Assembly (NCBI GenBank): GCA_948146395.1
Contig: OX411544.1
Span: forward strand, 33,314,457-33,378,456
Length of the DNA stretch: 64,000 bases
Origin: Fragum whitleyi
Lineage: Eukaryota; Mollusca; Bivalvia; Cardiida; Cardiidae
Direction of reading: 5' to 3'
Shown here: piece after piece, positions 10,896 through 21,196 of the stretch
How the letters are laid out: every line of letters begins with the position of its first letter
Position numbering within the stretch: the stretch's first letter is position 1
Position numbers and translations under genes: made by a program
The notes under the pieces: model-generated
Seen by the model: the letters and a program-made list of their open reading frames with translations, nothing else
What the model was told of the DNA's origin: nothing
The model's database searches: none

Positions 10896-13755
10896 TCAGT
10901 TTTCAGAATGGTTAGAAGTTAAGTTGTATCAATGTACTGTTCGCCACAAACCTGTGCAACATAGATCTACTTGAAAAGTAAAAGAATCGCCGTTAAATTA
11001 CGCGGCAGATCCGAAAGCTAGTAAAGAAGCTTGCAACTTTAATCTCAAACGAAAATGAACACAATGCTAATTTTGACCAATTTCCGGGCTAATTCCAATC
11101 CCCGTAGTGTTTTCAAATACCAAATGTTAAGTTCTTGAAAACCAGGGTTTGTTTTCTAAGAATTTAGGCTGAATTAATTCCATTTAAATTCGTTTACCTT
11201 TTTTTACAACAATAAGTAACACCTACTCTTCAAGAGCTTTTTTAAAAATGTTTACCTCTTTTTAATACAAGCTATGTCATCACACAACCTTTTCCGTTAT
11301 ATTTCTAAATAATCTTAGTCCAATATCAAAATATGCAATATCAAATTATTGCATACTTTCTTCCTATTCAAATACTTAGCAACAATATCGTGTTTAAATA
11401 AATGAACTGTACTCAAGTACGAGTAACAATAATTGATAAAGGGACAATATCGCCTATACTAGTGTATAGATAGAATTTATCAGAATTTATCCTTCAAAAT
11501 CAATAAAATATGTCCATCTATTTCTACACGTCAATTCTTGCAGATTCAGATTCATTAGAAGTATTATCATAATTTTATTTTTTGTCGGACTCGGGCAAAT
11601 CTAACTAAAGAACTCGTCCGATACGATATATTCGGGCATAATTCCCATATAAATTCAATAGCCTATAATACAAATAAGATATCGCAAATTATGCCGTCAT
11701 CACACCATGCCGTTCTTCTCCGCGTTCTTCGGCATTTGAGGAATATTCGTTATTACCCATGGTAATGGTACTGTCGTCAGAAGAGCTAATGTCTGTGATC
11801 AATAGAAATGATCAATAAGAATGGTTTTAAAATTGTGATTTGGATACGTACACGATTTTTCCATAGAGACTAGCGTATTCAACGTTTAATTTTACACGAA
11901 AAACCGCTGATTAGATCTTTCACTTATCCCTCGTTTCACGTATTACGGCCGGCAATCGTTAAGTACTATAACGTTACTTGATTATTATTCACCGTTTGCT
12001 TTACGCCATAAGTGGAACTCCGTTTTATCTTGTCTTACTGAAACACTTTCTTTATGAGAAGTAAACTTTTACGAGTATATCATTCTTTATATGAAATATA
12101 CATGTTTAAAGATTAATTAAACTTTTATCTGAAGTAAAGTCCTGACTGAAATGAATCAACTATAGCTTGATATCTACTTAATATCTTAAAAATGAATGCA
12201 TGACTGCTATTGCCTGCTAATCATTATTTTCGGATTAATTATTAACATGAATTTGAAAACGGTTTAAAAAAACTGGGTAAACATATAACCATATTTCACT
12301 TAAAACGCGCCGCGCCCTCCCTTACAAACGCCCCATCCCCTGTAATCATTCCTGGGACCCTCTTATTCATCTTCAAAGGACCGTACGACTGCTTTAACGA
12401 AGCGCGTTCGAAATTGTCTGTTATTCGGAATCACAAAATGAGAAAGTGTAACACAGTCACAAGGCTTTTACAAGATAAAATAATTCCCGTACATGACGTC
12501 TGTCGAATAGCATGAAATATCGCATTCATATTATTTTTTCTTTTCTTTTTTTTTTTTTTTTTTTTTTCAATAACTTAAACAATGTAACTGAAATGAAACG
12601 TGAACAATTTCTCCTTTCCTCACGTTGTTTCTGAAATATTTCTTCAATCAATCTGTATTAAATTAAATCCGGGTCCAAAAATAAAAGCAAAGTCGAAACT
12701 CTTCCTAGTAATAACACAAGAAAATGACGTCACTGGGCAAGATTCTTGCCGGGGGCTACAAAGAATGCCGATACTTGATGACCTGGCATTCTCGACACTT
12801 AGCGTGTTGTAATTTCACAGTGACACAAAGTTCCCCGGGTAGTAGTTGAATTTGTGTGTCATATTATGTTGAGGATTTAAAACAGGATTTTAAAATTTCA
12901 TCCGTGAAAGGTAATGGTTAGTCGGTTTTGTATTTTTGAATCTTTAACTCGTCCGCAACTTGCGGTCTTCTAAATCTTTTTTTCTCTGCTTTTGCTACTG
13001 GTATAATTTGCGTCTTGAAAGCTTCAAAAAATGAACGGAGGTAGCCAATATTTAGAACGATGATTTGCAATAAAAGAAATGGATTCTTTTGTAAATATAT
13101 TGCAACTGTATATTGTCATAATTTCACAAGGCTAATGGTTAAAAAGGAAAAAAACCCGTATGGGAGCCCACATCTTTCAATCGATAATTTCGTTCTGGGT
13201 AGCAGTTTGAGATTATTAGGTACCAAAGTCAACCTAAATTACTAAAGTAATCAGAATTAAGAAAAGAAAATAGTATAAAATAGTGTCTGTATGAAGTTTT
13301 GCATAACGTCGGGAGCGTTTACTAGTATAAGGTGATATACGGGTATCGCGATAACGTAACGTCTTTTAGATGACGTCGAAAAACGCGCCAATTTAACGCA
13401 TTAAACTAGGGTTTAAAAAAGCTATTTTTCACATTAAATTTTGACGTCGTTGCAAAAACAAAACCTTTTATGGATAAAACAGATGTTAAACTAGTTATCA
13501 TAAAAAGATGGGTCGTTTTCAAAGTTGGGCGAATTTTGGCAGTTAGTGAACCAAGCCCTTTACTGAGAATTCTGTTCTTATCGCAAACTCATTTGATCAC
13601 ATGGACCCCATGTACATCTCTTTTGACCCATAGATATTCAATGTTAACACTTTCCTGTCTTACAAAATTTTGGACCTGCCCAAATTCAAAGGTTTTGCAA
13701 ACGAAAATTTAAAGTGGATTTAATTTGGAAAATAACCATTCTGTAGGGTAGAAAA
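10896..13755. other. Gene-free, mostly unique-looking sequence
   Basis: No supported exon or recognised repeat. There is a poly(T) run at 12547-12567. A few ORFs of 60-80 codons lack splice context or recognisable motifs. Confidence 0.4.
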
Positions 13756-13756
13756 T

Positions 13757-13818
13757 TTTGTAGAAAAAGAAGAAATTGTTTGTCACAAACAATTTCCACT
13801 TTTTCTACAATATTTTCT
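13757..13818. repeat. Hairpin repeat
   Basis: GTAGAAAAAGAAGAAATTGTTTG and its reverse complement form a long stem around TCA. It is a member of the dispersed GAAGAAATTGCTTG hairpin family. Confidence 0.75.
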
Positions 13819-14478
13819 CAATTACAAAATCTTAGGGACGTAAAAACCAGGGATTGGACAGGAAAGGGTTAAGAAGTCAATGAACCCTGAATTTGGAAAG
13901 CTAGCTCTAGCCCAAAGTTTACCCTTCTTAACTTTACTAAAGAAATAAAGTGTAAGGAAAGCAATGGATTATAAAAGAAGAAAACAGTGACTCTAGAACT
14001 GTTTCTAGGACTGTCATGTTTCATACCCTTGTGTACACCTATTTTATATATTCCTTAACTTTTGAAATGTTATCTACAACCTTTATCATTCAATTTGTTT
14101 CTTCATATTAGATTCACAGACACATTTGATATTAATGAAGTTATATATACAGCCAGCTGCTGAGCCTGTCTAAGGTTTCCTGTCGTTTCTCACACCAGTA
14201 CAACCATAAAATGTTATCAGAGCCACATTTGTTATCTCAATTTCGTAAACTAATTATCATTCACCCATTCATGGAAGACAATGCCACAAAGACAATTGTT
14301 AGAGTCTCACAAGAAAATTTGCAGAGCCAGGGGTAAGACTTGCAATTGACAGCCAGGCATGCTACCTAGCTAACCAAACTTGGGCTTTTCATTGTGTATC
14401 CTGGAGTGGTGAACAATTGTTTTGTTGGTTATGGGCCTATTTTTGAAATGTCTCCTTTACTATTTTCCACCATTTCTT

Positions 14479-15538
14479 AAAGGGCATGATTCACGAACAT
14501 AAGAAATTGGCCCTTTAAAATCAGCATTTTTTCAAAATTCTTATGTACACAATTTAACTACCATTTTCTATTAACCCACACACGGTCTCTCCAATAAGGT
14601 AAAGATTATTTCCCAAAACCACACAGATTCCTTACAATAAGCCAATGAAATAGCTTAAATCCGCAGAAATGTTTAATTTTCCACAAAAATATTGGTTTAA
14701 AGTTAAAAACAAGAGGACCATGAAGGTCCTAGATCGCTCACCTGAGTCTCTTTGTCCCCTGGGACATCACATCATTAAAATAGGCAGATGTCATAGAGGA
14801 GATAATTTCTACACCAAACAAAGTTTCAAGAAGTTCAAGCCAAAATTGTGGCCTCTTGCGTTATAACACATTAAGGCTCCTTTTCCTGTGATATGGCATG
14901 GAACCTTTCCATTTTCGATAGGGTTCATCCTTGTGATTTGGCAAACATTCTGACCAAGTTTCATGAAGATTGGGCCATATTTGTGGCATCTAGAGCATAA
15001 AAAAGACAATTGTCATTAAGGCCCCTTTTCCTGTGATATAGCATGGATCCTTCCCATTTTCAATAGGCTTCATCCTTGTAATTTGGCAAACATTCTGACC
15101 AAGTTTCTTGAAGATTGGGCCATATTTGTGGCATCTAGAGCATAAACAAGATAATTGTCATTAAGGCCCCTTTTCCTGTGATATAGCATGGATCCTTCCC
15201 ATTTTCAATAGGCTTCATCCTTGTGACCTGACAAACATTCTGACCAAGTTTCATGAAAATTGGGCCATATTTGTGGCCTCTAGAGCATAAACAAGATAAT
15301 TGTCATTAAGGCCCTTTTCCTGTGATATTTCATGGATCCTTCCCATTTTCAATACTGTTTTAGGGCTACTTTAAAGGAATTTTTTCAAATGGCAAAGTTA
15401 TATAATATAATCTTTATAAAATTTTACAGAATGGGATAAGGGTGAGCATGAAAAAACGGTTTCAATGAGATCATTTGCAATTAAAAAAGTCAATTTTACA
15501 GGGCCAAAATCTACCGTTTGTGAACCATGTCCTTTTAA
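14479..15538 (+). mobile_element. TIR element copy 2, with a nested Helitron-like insertion
   Basis: The left end (AAAGGGCATGATTCACGAAC) and right end (GTTTGTGAACCATGTCCTTT) match the element at 2161-2722, including inner TTGGCCCTTTAAAATC and TTTTACAGGGCCAAAA. The middle is split by the tandem-repeat element at 14709-15360. Confidence 0.7.
14709..15360 (-). mobile_element. Helitron-like element with about three 150-bp units, nested
   Basis: Read on the minus strand, the 3' end is a hairpin AGGACCTTCATGGTCCT followed by CTTG-TT. Three tandem units share CCTTTTCCTGTGATATAGCA and CATTCTGACCAAGTTTC. It is cut off at its 5' side, and inserted in a TIR element. The terminal CTTG departs from the usual CTAG. 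Confidence 0.65.
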
Positions 15539-15713
15539 CCCAGCAATTTTATACAGGAGTGGTTATTGTAGAAAAAAAGAAGAAATGGCATGAAACAAGC
15601 AATTTCTTCCTTTTCTGCAATACTTCTACCACACTGCCACTGGATGATCTTTTTCAAGTTTGGCCGACTTTTCATTGTTGTCTATCTCATGGAATTTAGT
15701 TCAGTTTAAAACT

Positions 15714-15959
15714 TTAACCCTTGTCATGCTGAACCCGGAATATTGCTGCTTTGGCATGAGCAATAGACAAACATCAGCCTGCACATATGTGCAGTCTGAT
15801 GTTAGTCTACACCACCTATTTCTCACTTTCAAACCAGAATTGTCAATAGATTTAGTTTTTCAAATAAAAATTAACCTACAGTTTGGACTTTCAGTGCTTT
15901 TTGCTCTTTCAATTTGATGAAAGTTTTAGCCAAAATTTATTCAGCATGACAAGGGTTAA
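15714..15959. mobile_element. piggyBac-like MITE, copy A
   Basis: TTAA, then CCCTTGTCATGCTGAA; the right end is TTCAGCATGACAAGGG, then TTAA. The CCC start and TTAA duplication are those of piggyBac-type elements. The inside is largely palindromic (GCCTGCACATATGTGCAG). It lies just after the LRRC14-like stop and contains its nearest poly(A) signal. Confidence 0.85.
15936..15941 (-). terminator. Poly(A) signal of the LRRC14-like gene, inside a MITE
   Basis: AATAAA on the minus strand 33 nt after the stop codon at 15974. It lies inside the piggyBac-like MITE at 15714-15959, within the inner part of its terminal repeat. It is the only AATAAA close to the stop. Confidence 0.5.
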
Positions 15960-15973
15960 TATACGGGAAGGGT

Positions 15974-16771
15974 TTACAGAGTTTCCATTTCCTGATCTAA
16001 TTCAGAGAGAACAAAATGTGGACTCTCCTTCCTAATTCCCAGTTTATCTTGTTCATTGTTCACAGTTTCTTCAAGATAAGCCCTGAACTCTCCTTTAGCA
16101 CGCACAAAATCCTCGTGATTGTCCATGTCTTGTTGATAGCAATCTCTAGGATACGACATGTAAATATACAAGAGATCGGGTATAGGCACAACTGATCGAA
16201 GGAATGAGTTATATGTTGCTGTCGAGATGTCATTCCCCGAAATATTAATGTACATCAAACATTGCATGTTTTTGAAGCAAGATGACAGTAACAGGGTATT
16301 AAACTTCTCATTAATCAATCCTGTGTCTTCCATTTCTAATACAAGAATATGTGACTGTATGCAGTGTAACAAATGTATCACAGCACTGATGGAATTGCCT
16401 AAAGCATTTTCGCTGATATCAAGCTCAAACAATCCTGATGTATGGTGGGAAATTGCTAAATATGTCAAATCAGACAATGTCAATCCGCAACCAGCAAGCC
16501 GTAAAAACTCCAGAGGTAATTTCACTTGTGACAATAACCTTCTCAGCTTCCCTTTCAATCTGTTGTTACTTAAATCAAGTCTATTCAGGTTCACTAACTC
16601 TTGGAACATTTGACACATAGCATCACAAGCCCTGTCATTCTGATAGATGTTGATACAGTTGCAGGATAAATCTAATGCCGATATGTTCACAAAACTGCTG
16701 ATCACAGGTGAAAGGGTCACAAAATCATCTGCGCTTAGAGAATTGTACTTTAGTCGTAAATACTTTAATGC
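15974..16771 (-). CDS. LRRC14-like exon 4, terminal (residues 276-540)
   Basis: Acceptor TATGTTTCAG|GC, phase 0, then 265 codons and TAA. It encodes repeated L-x-x-L-x-L-x-x-N leucine-rich repeats (for example ISALDLSCN, LNRLDLSNN, LFELDISEN, LMYINISGN) and ends with the acidic, charged tail typical of LRRC14. Confidence 0.92.
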   Translation of the reverse strand, partial: ALKYLRLKYNSLSADDFVTLSPVISSFVNISALDLSCNCINIYQNDRACDAMCQMFQELVNLNRLDLSNNRLKGKLRRLLSQVKLPLEFLRLAGCGLTLSDLTYLAISHHTSGLFELDISENALGNSISAVIHLLHCIQSHILVLEMEDTGLINEKFNTLLLSSCFKNMQCLMYINISGNDISTATYNSFLRSVVPIPDLLYIYMSYPRDCYQQDMDNHEDFVRAKGEFRAYLEETVNNEQDKLGIRKESPHFVLSELDQEMETL

Positions 16772-19700
16772 CTGAAACATAATCAAGAAGAGGTAGAGAA
16801 TAGTTTGCAAAAAATTGCATATAGAGTTAAAACCCTTGCACTTGATGAATTAATTCTTTGAACGCAAATGCCTTGAGCACCTCCTTAGGACACCTCCTTA
16901 GGTCATGGATAACATTTGTGCAAAGTTTCATGATTTCAAGTCTCGTTGTTCTTAAGTTTGCGTCCGGAAACAAAAAAGTCTATGGATGGACAGGCAGACA
17001 GATTGGGTGAAACCTATATCCCCCCCCCTACTTCACAGGTGTGAATGGGGGTGTATAAATATCTAAGGGTTCAGTTTTGATAGCAAGTAATAACATATAT
17101 TTTGGCAGACAGTATAGACTAAAATCAGTTTGAACAATTAAGGTAGTGGACGCGTAATAGTTCCAAAACGTTTTGGAAGCACAACTTTGTTAACTGAGGT
17201 TTCCTAATGATTTTCATTAGGAAACCTCAGACAACATTGTTGAAGACTATGCGTTCCAAAATGTTGCAGAACTATGACGGGTCCACTACCTTAAACACAG
17301 TCTGCACATTTGTTCAGTCTGATTTTAGCTTACACTGCCAGCTTTCTACTTTGTTATTGTGGGGAAAATTTGTGTAAGACAGGTTGATATCATTAGAAAT
17401 GTCTCAAAAATTGGCAATTTATTTGAAACAAAATTTAAACTCAGCAGGATTAATAAGGATTCAGTTGGCCAACTACACCAGCAGAAAGCCTCATCTCTTT
17501 CTTAACTTGCTCCATGAGTATTTTCAATTTACCCTGACTTAAACATATAGTAACTAGCTGCTCAAATACCATTGAGTCATCAAAGGTTTCAAATGATATT
17601 GAATTATTATATCAGTACATGTTTATCATATTTTGGTAATTTATCCCATGAATAGTCTAAATTGACTGATTTATCAAGATAAATTTCATTGAAATAAAGA
17701 AGATTAAAAGGAGGCAGCCTTCAAGAATGCATTGTTGCTTTCCTTTAACTGAACAGTTCACAAGAGAGATAACCATGTTAAGTACCTCTATTACTCAGTT
17801 ATAGTATCAAGTTATCAAGTCAAACAAGTTAGACCAACAGAAAGCCTCACCTCTTTGTTAACTTGCTCCATGAGTATTTTCACTTTACCCTGACCTAAAC
17901 ATGTGGCATCTAGTTTCTCAAACACCAGTCGCAGTGTGCTGTCCTTGAAGCTTGATACCTTCAGAGCTTTACACACCTCAAACAAAGCTCTCTCTGATGT
18001 AATGAAACCATCTAACTTTACAACAACTGAAACGAGATCAATAATATCAGGCCCCCTAGCAAATACCCTTTTCAAAAATATTTAGCAAAATTCTGATTGG
18101 CCCATAAATATGGGAGTGGCATGGCCGGCCATTTCTAAATATGAAATCTTTTGAACAACACAAAATTAAGTAGTCATACTATGAAAATTTCTAATCTTTT
18201 AGGGTTAAAGGTCCTAGTTAAGGTAGTGGATATGTAAATAAAGTTCTGCAACATTTTACAACTCATGACCTTTCACAATGTTAACCGAGGTTTCCTAATG
18301 AAACCATTAGGAAATTTCGGTTTACACTGTTAAAGTTAATGACTTTTGGAAAACTTTTACGGGTGCACTACCTCCAAGAGTTAAACAGGAGCCCTGGATA
18401 GGTTAGAAATTATTTCGGCTTACATGTATCATCTGGTAGTGAGCTGTCTGCTTTAAAGAACTTCTGTTCTCGTTCAGCCATTTCTGGAAGAGACTTTATT
18501 GCTTCTTCATATTTCTGAACCATCAAATTTTGTCTGGCTTCATTGTGAGCTAGCATACAATGGGTTGCGAGGTAAAACAGGACAACTTCCGCTGAAAAAG
18601 AAAGTGGAACAGAGTTTGGAACATTGTGTTCATATGTTAGTGCCTGTGCATGACATTTCCAACAATACGATATGTTCATGAGGTGCATACACTGAGCGGC
18701 ATAGACAGCAACAAACTGTAAATAAAAGGTTACCTGATGGTCTACAGAACCTTTTAGATCTCATCTATCTACTAAATGCAAAGCAAAGACTCTGGTCAGA
18801 CTGTACAGATGCACAGGCTATCCAGAGTCTTTGCTTTGCGCATAAATGTATTAAAATTGTTGGAATTCTCACACACAGACTCATTTCTTATTTCCAATAG
18901 GTGAGGTTCTAAACTAGCATTAAAAATGGTTTTCATTATTACGTAGTAAGTACTCTGAAGAAGGCATTTGCAAAAAGTTGGTACTTATCAATAAGTATTA
19001 ATAATATGAAATATATATGTGTTGTTGTAGTTATATGAAAATTAAACTAGCATTAAGAAAGCAAACCCAAATTTATACTTATTATATCTTGCACATTATG
19101 ATATACAAATATCTTTCTTTTCACTAAGATGAAATAGTAAGGTTCTAAAGTTCTAAACAGATTTTTTAAGGAAAGAAATTGAATTAAATGAAGTTAGTTT
19201 TATAGAGGCTCTATAAAATATGTTACATGAATTTTACATATGTGACCCATCATGCAAAAAGGGACCATCTGGGAAGTACGAAGTGTCAACCAAGGTCAAA
19301 TAACACATTTAACACATTTTCTATATTCTATCTCTGTATCTAATTATTACCAAAATACTTCTTCTGATTGACCTATGCTCAATGTCATTATGTGATCGTT
19401 TTTTCAAACATTGATTTATATGGACTTCCAAAATAGTCCCTTTTCACATGACGGGTGAGGTCACATATGTTAAGCATTTAATAAAAAGAAATAAGACATA
19501 AGGTTTTTCTGTAAAATCAATGATTTAAACATCCCGAATATCGGGAATAAAAGATATTTTGGAAAAAAGAAGTTATACTTGTCTGTAACCATAAATTTCT
19601 ACATTACCGGTTCAATACCAAGAAATATCAATGTATTTTAGAAATAACTTTACAAAAAGAGGGTTCCTTTTCATAGTTAACGTATTACACAATTCTAACC

Positions 19701-20902
19701 GGTCCTACTTAACACTGCATAAGACACACAAAGACATGTGAAGACACCACAAAGACATACAAAGACACTAAAAAGACAAATAAAAGATAAATATCGATCA
19801 TTTCATTTTAGATCACAGACAAATATTGACTGGGTGATCATAACATTGTAACTGCAGCTTAATCTATCTATAGTTAAAATGTGTTGATCGCCCATCCGGC
19901 AACAGCCAAATGTCAGTAATCTATGAGAGATAACTCGATCCTTAAAAGCATTTTTCAATTTTTTTTTCCGCAAAATGAAAAAGAAAAACGCATTAAAAAT
20001 ATTTTATAGGCACCAATGATAATCTTTGAATGTCCTTGTTGTCTCTGTGGTGTCTTTGCATGTCTTTTGCAGTGTTTAGTTGGACCCATTCTAACCCTAT
20101 TCCTGCAGAATTTAACTATTGTTTAAACAAATTTTGACATATCAATAAGACTGCCTTTAGAATTTTTCCACAAAAATCAAGAAGAAGGCAGGCAGTATAT
20201 GCATAGATCAGAATGCGTAACTGCCCAGGCTGATCTTAGTCTATACTGTCTGTCAAACCATTGTTCACAAAAGGAGTATGTAGTGAACGGCAGGAGAGTG
20301 TTTGATTAAAGTTCTACATTAATATGCAATCAGGCTTCATAGAAAGGGGATAGGGTCATTTTAAACCCAATAAATCCTCTCTGAATCCACCAATGAATTA
20401 AAGGAATTAATCCCTACTTACCAGTTGGATACCCAGAAATGTCAATATATTTTAGTTTATTACTAGGTGTCTTCTTCTTTAAAGTCTCCAGAAAGTTGTG
20501 AACAATACTTGTTGTATATTGCATCCCTTCTTTAGCAACTCTTGTTAGTTCCGCATGGCTGTGTAATAACCTCAATGAACAGTTAATATTTGGTGCGAAG
20601 TTTTTTAAACACATTACAGGATGAGGCCATTTCGTGAGAAGAACGTCAACAGCTCGGTCTCTTACTCCTTCAATAGCTTGTTGAAATAAGACAATCAGTA
20701 GTTCCTGAGGCAAAACGCTGATAGCGTTTAAGGTCGTGGTGGAGTCCTTGACAATAAAATCTGCAGCCAACTTCTTCAGTGTTTTGACAGATTTTTGGGC
20801 GTTTAGCTCCGCTTTGCAGTCTTGGAAACTGAGAGGATAAATTGCCCCACGAAAGTGGTCGTACCATTGATTTGGTTGCATGGAGGATAAGTTTTCATTC
20901 AT
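15974..20902 (-). CDS. LRRC14/PRAME-family leucine-rich-repeat protein, 4 coding exons
   Basis: Exons on the minus strand: 20902-20422, 18591-18424, 18026-17851 and 16771-15974. Phases 1/1/0 agree at every join, giving 540 aa (human LRRC14 is about 490). Residues 1-160 carry the family N-terminus: L-P-Q-E-L-L-x-x-L-F-Q-x-A near residue 65, then the K-W-P-H-P block, then L-K-Y-I-D-I-S-G at the exon end. Exon 3 gives V-V-K-L-D-G-F, matching the LRRC14 strand before its LRRs. Exon 4 holds the horseshoe of LRRs (L-x-x-L-D-L-S-x-N twice) and the conserved C-terminus with R-D-C-Y-Q. Human LRRC14 is reported to bind IKK-beta and dampen NF-kB; PRAME relatives act as substrate receptors of cullin-2 ligases. 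Which role applies here is unknown. It shares its 5' side with the divergent propeller gene. LRRC14 and LRRC14B orthology cannot be separated by eye. Confidence 0.88.
16862..17060 (+). mobile_element. Fragment of a tandem-repeat element (GTTTCATGATT family)
   Basis: AAAGTTTCATGATTTCAAG, then GTCCGGAAAC, then TGGACAGGCAGACAG and CCCCCCTACTTC. The same order of blocks occurs at 41704-42240. It lies in the last intron of the LRRC14-like gene. Confidence 0.6.
17138..17294. mobile_element. Palindromic MITE (TTAA-GGTAGTGGAC family), copy 1
   Basis: TTAA, GGTAGTGGAC ... GTCCACTACC, TTAA. The body is a near-complete hairpin centred on CCTAATGATTTTCATTAGG. Other copies are at 18218, 36785 and 39497. 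Intron of the LRRC14-like gene. Confidence 0.85.
17472..17605 (-). pseudogene. Fossil partial duplicate of LRRC14-like exon 3
   Basis: The minus strand here matches the 3' half of exon 3 and about 20 bp of its following intron (compare 17829-17962). The shared core TACTCATGGAGCAAGTTAA is intact, and a reading similar to L-S-Q-G-K-L-K-I-L-M-E-Q-V-K-K-E is still open. The donor GTGAGG has become ATGAGG and no acceptor equivalent is visible, so it is probably not spliced. It sits between exons 3 and 4. Confidence 0.8.
17851..18026 (-). CDS. LRRC14-like exon 3 (residues 217-275)
   Basis: Acceptor CTCGTTTCAG|TT and donor AAAGAG|GTGAGG; 176 nt, entering in phase 1 and leaving in phase 0. It encodes the VVKLDGF strand and the stretch ahead of the LRR array. 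Confidence 0.87.
18068..18155 (+). repeat. Solitary monomer of the 154-bp array
   Basis: CCCTTTTCAAAAATATTTAGC ... TGATTGGCCCATAAATATGGG ... GAAATCTTTTGAAC matches a part-unit of the array at 6096-7640. It lies about 40 bp before the exon 3 acceptor of the LRRC14-like gene. Confidence 0.75.
18218..18374. mobile_element. Palindromic MITE (GGTAGTGGAC family), copy 2
   Basis: Starts TTAAGGTAGTGGAT and ends GGTGCACTACC. Central CCTAATGAAACCATTAGG hairpin. Intron 2 of the LRRC14-like gene. Confidence 0.8.
18424..18591 (-). CDS. LRRC14-like exon 2 (residues 161-216)
   Basis: Acceptor CTTTTTCAG|CG and donor ACAT|GTAAGC; 168 nt, phase 1 on both sides. The open frame runs further upstream to an apparent ATG at 18688, but that part belongs to a transposon next to the exon. 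The acceptor at 18592 is the one whose phase fits exon 1. Confidence 0.85.
18640..18893. mobile_element. TIR element (GCCTGTGCATGACATTTCCAAC family), copy 1
   Basis: The left end TGCCTGTGCATGACATTTCC is the inverse of the right end TTGGAATTCTCACACACAGA. The inner pair GCAAAGCAAAGACTCTGG / CCAGAGTCTTTGCTTTGC is near-perfect. Other copies are at 25631 and 47293. It sits 49 bp before the exon 2 acceptor. Confidence 0.75.
19237..19469. mobile_element. TIR element (CATATGTGACCC family), copy 1
   Basis: The left end is CATATGTGACCCATCATGCA, then AAAGGGACCATCTGG. The right end is ATAGTCCCTTTTCACATGACGGGT...GGTCACATATG. A second copy is at 49564-49816. Confidence 0.75.
19693..20096. mobile_element. 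TIR element with GACACMAAAGACA subrepeats
   Basis: Left GGTCCTACTTAACACTGCAT, then AAGACACACAAAGACATG repeats; right CATGTCTTTTGCAGTGTTTAG, then TTGGACC. Inverted ends are extended by inverted copies of the AAAGACA subrepeats. Intron 1 of the LRRC14-like gene. Confidence 0.65.
20422..20902 (-). CDS. LRRC14-like exon 1 (residues 1-160)
   Basis: Starts at the ATG at 20902 and ends at CTG|GTAAGT in phase 1. It holds the PRAME/LRRC14 N-terminal region with the LPQELL and KWPHP blocks. Confidence 0.9.
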
Positions 20903-21095
20903 TTTGAACTGTTGTTGGCTTTGCCTTAATGAATGTTATCACTTCGTTTTTGCGATTTTCTTCGATTTGTTTTGGTTTTTGGTCCAATCGCGAAAACTAG
21001 TTAGTTGTGCGTAAGAAAGGCTATACCGTAAAAGATTAAGATAAAAACGGTGCGTCGAAAGAGCATAGCACTGAAATTTTAACACAAAGAAAACA
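20903..21095. promoter_or_regulatory. Candidate bidirectional promoter
   Basis: These 193 bp separate the ATG of the LRRC14-like gene (minus) from the ATG of the propeller gene (plus). They must hold both 5' UTRs and start sites unless non-coding exons exist. A CCAAT box is visible at 20984-20988 on the plus strand next to a CG-containing TCGCGA. No TATA box was recognised, which is usual for such pairs. Confidence 0.6.
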
Positions 21096-21196
21096 ATGAA
21101 GTTAAAGGAGAAACAAATTAATGTCAAGCTTCTAGAGAATTTCAGTATAGAAACAAATTATAAATTCAACTGTTTATATCCTGGAAGACCGTTTAG
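21096..21196 (+). CDS. Propeller gene exon 1
   Basis: ATG, 33 codons and two bases, then donor TTTAG|GTTGGT in phase 2. The next exon begins in the matching phase, which is the reason for choosing this ATG. The protein starts MKLKEKQINVKLLENF. Confidence 0.75.

Noticed and set aside
15660..15917. 85-codon ORF with a partner at 59672-59857 (similar peptide)
   Set aside because: The similarity arises because both lie in copies of the same piggyBac-like MITE, which is non-coding.
16227..16613. 128-codon plus-strand ORF
   Set aside because: It is antisense to the LRR exon of the LRRC14-like gene and has no conserved features of its own.
18591..18715. Exon 2 of the LRRC14-like gene starting at the upstream acceptor (18716-18717)
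   Set aside because: It would enter in phase 0 and break the frame with exon 1 (phase 1). The added residues come from a TIR element.
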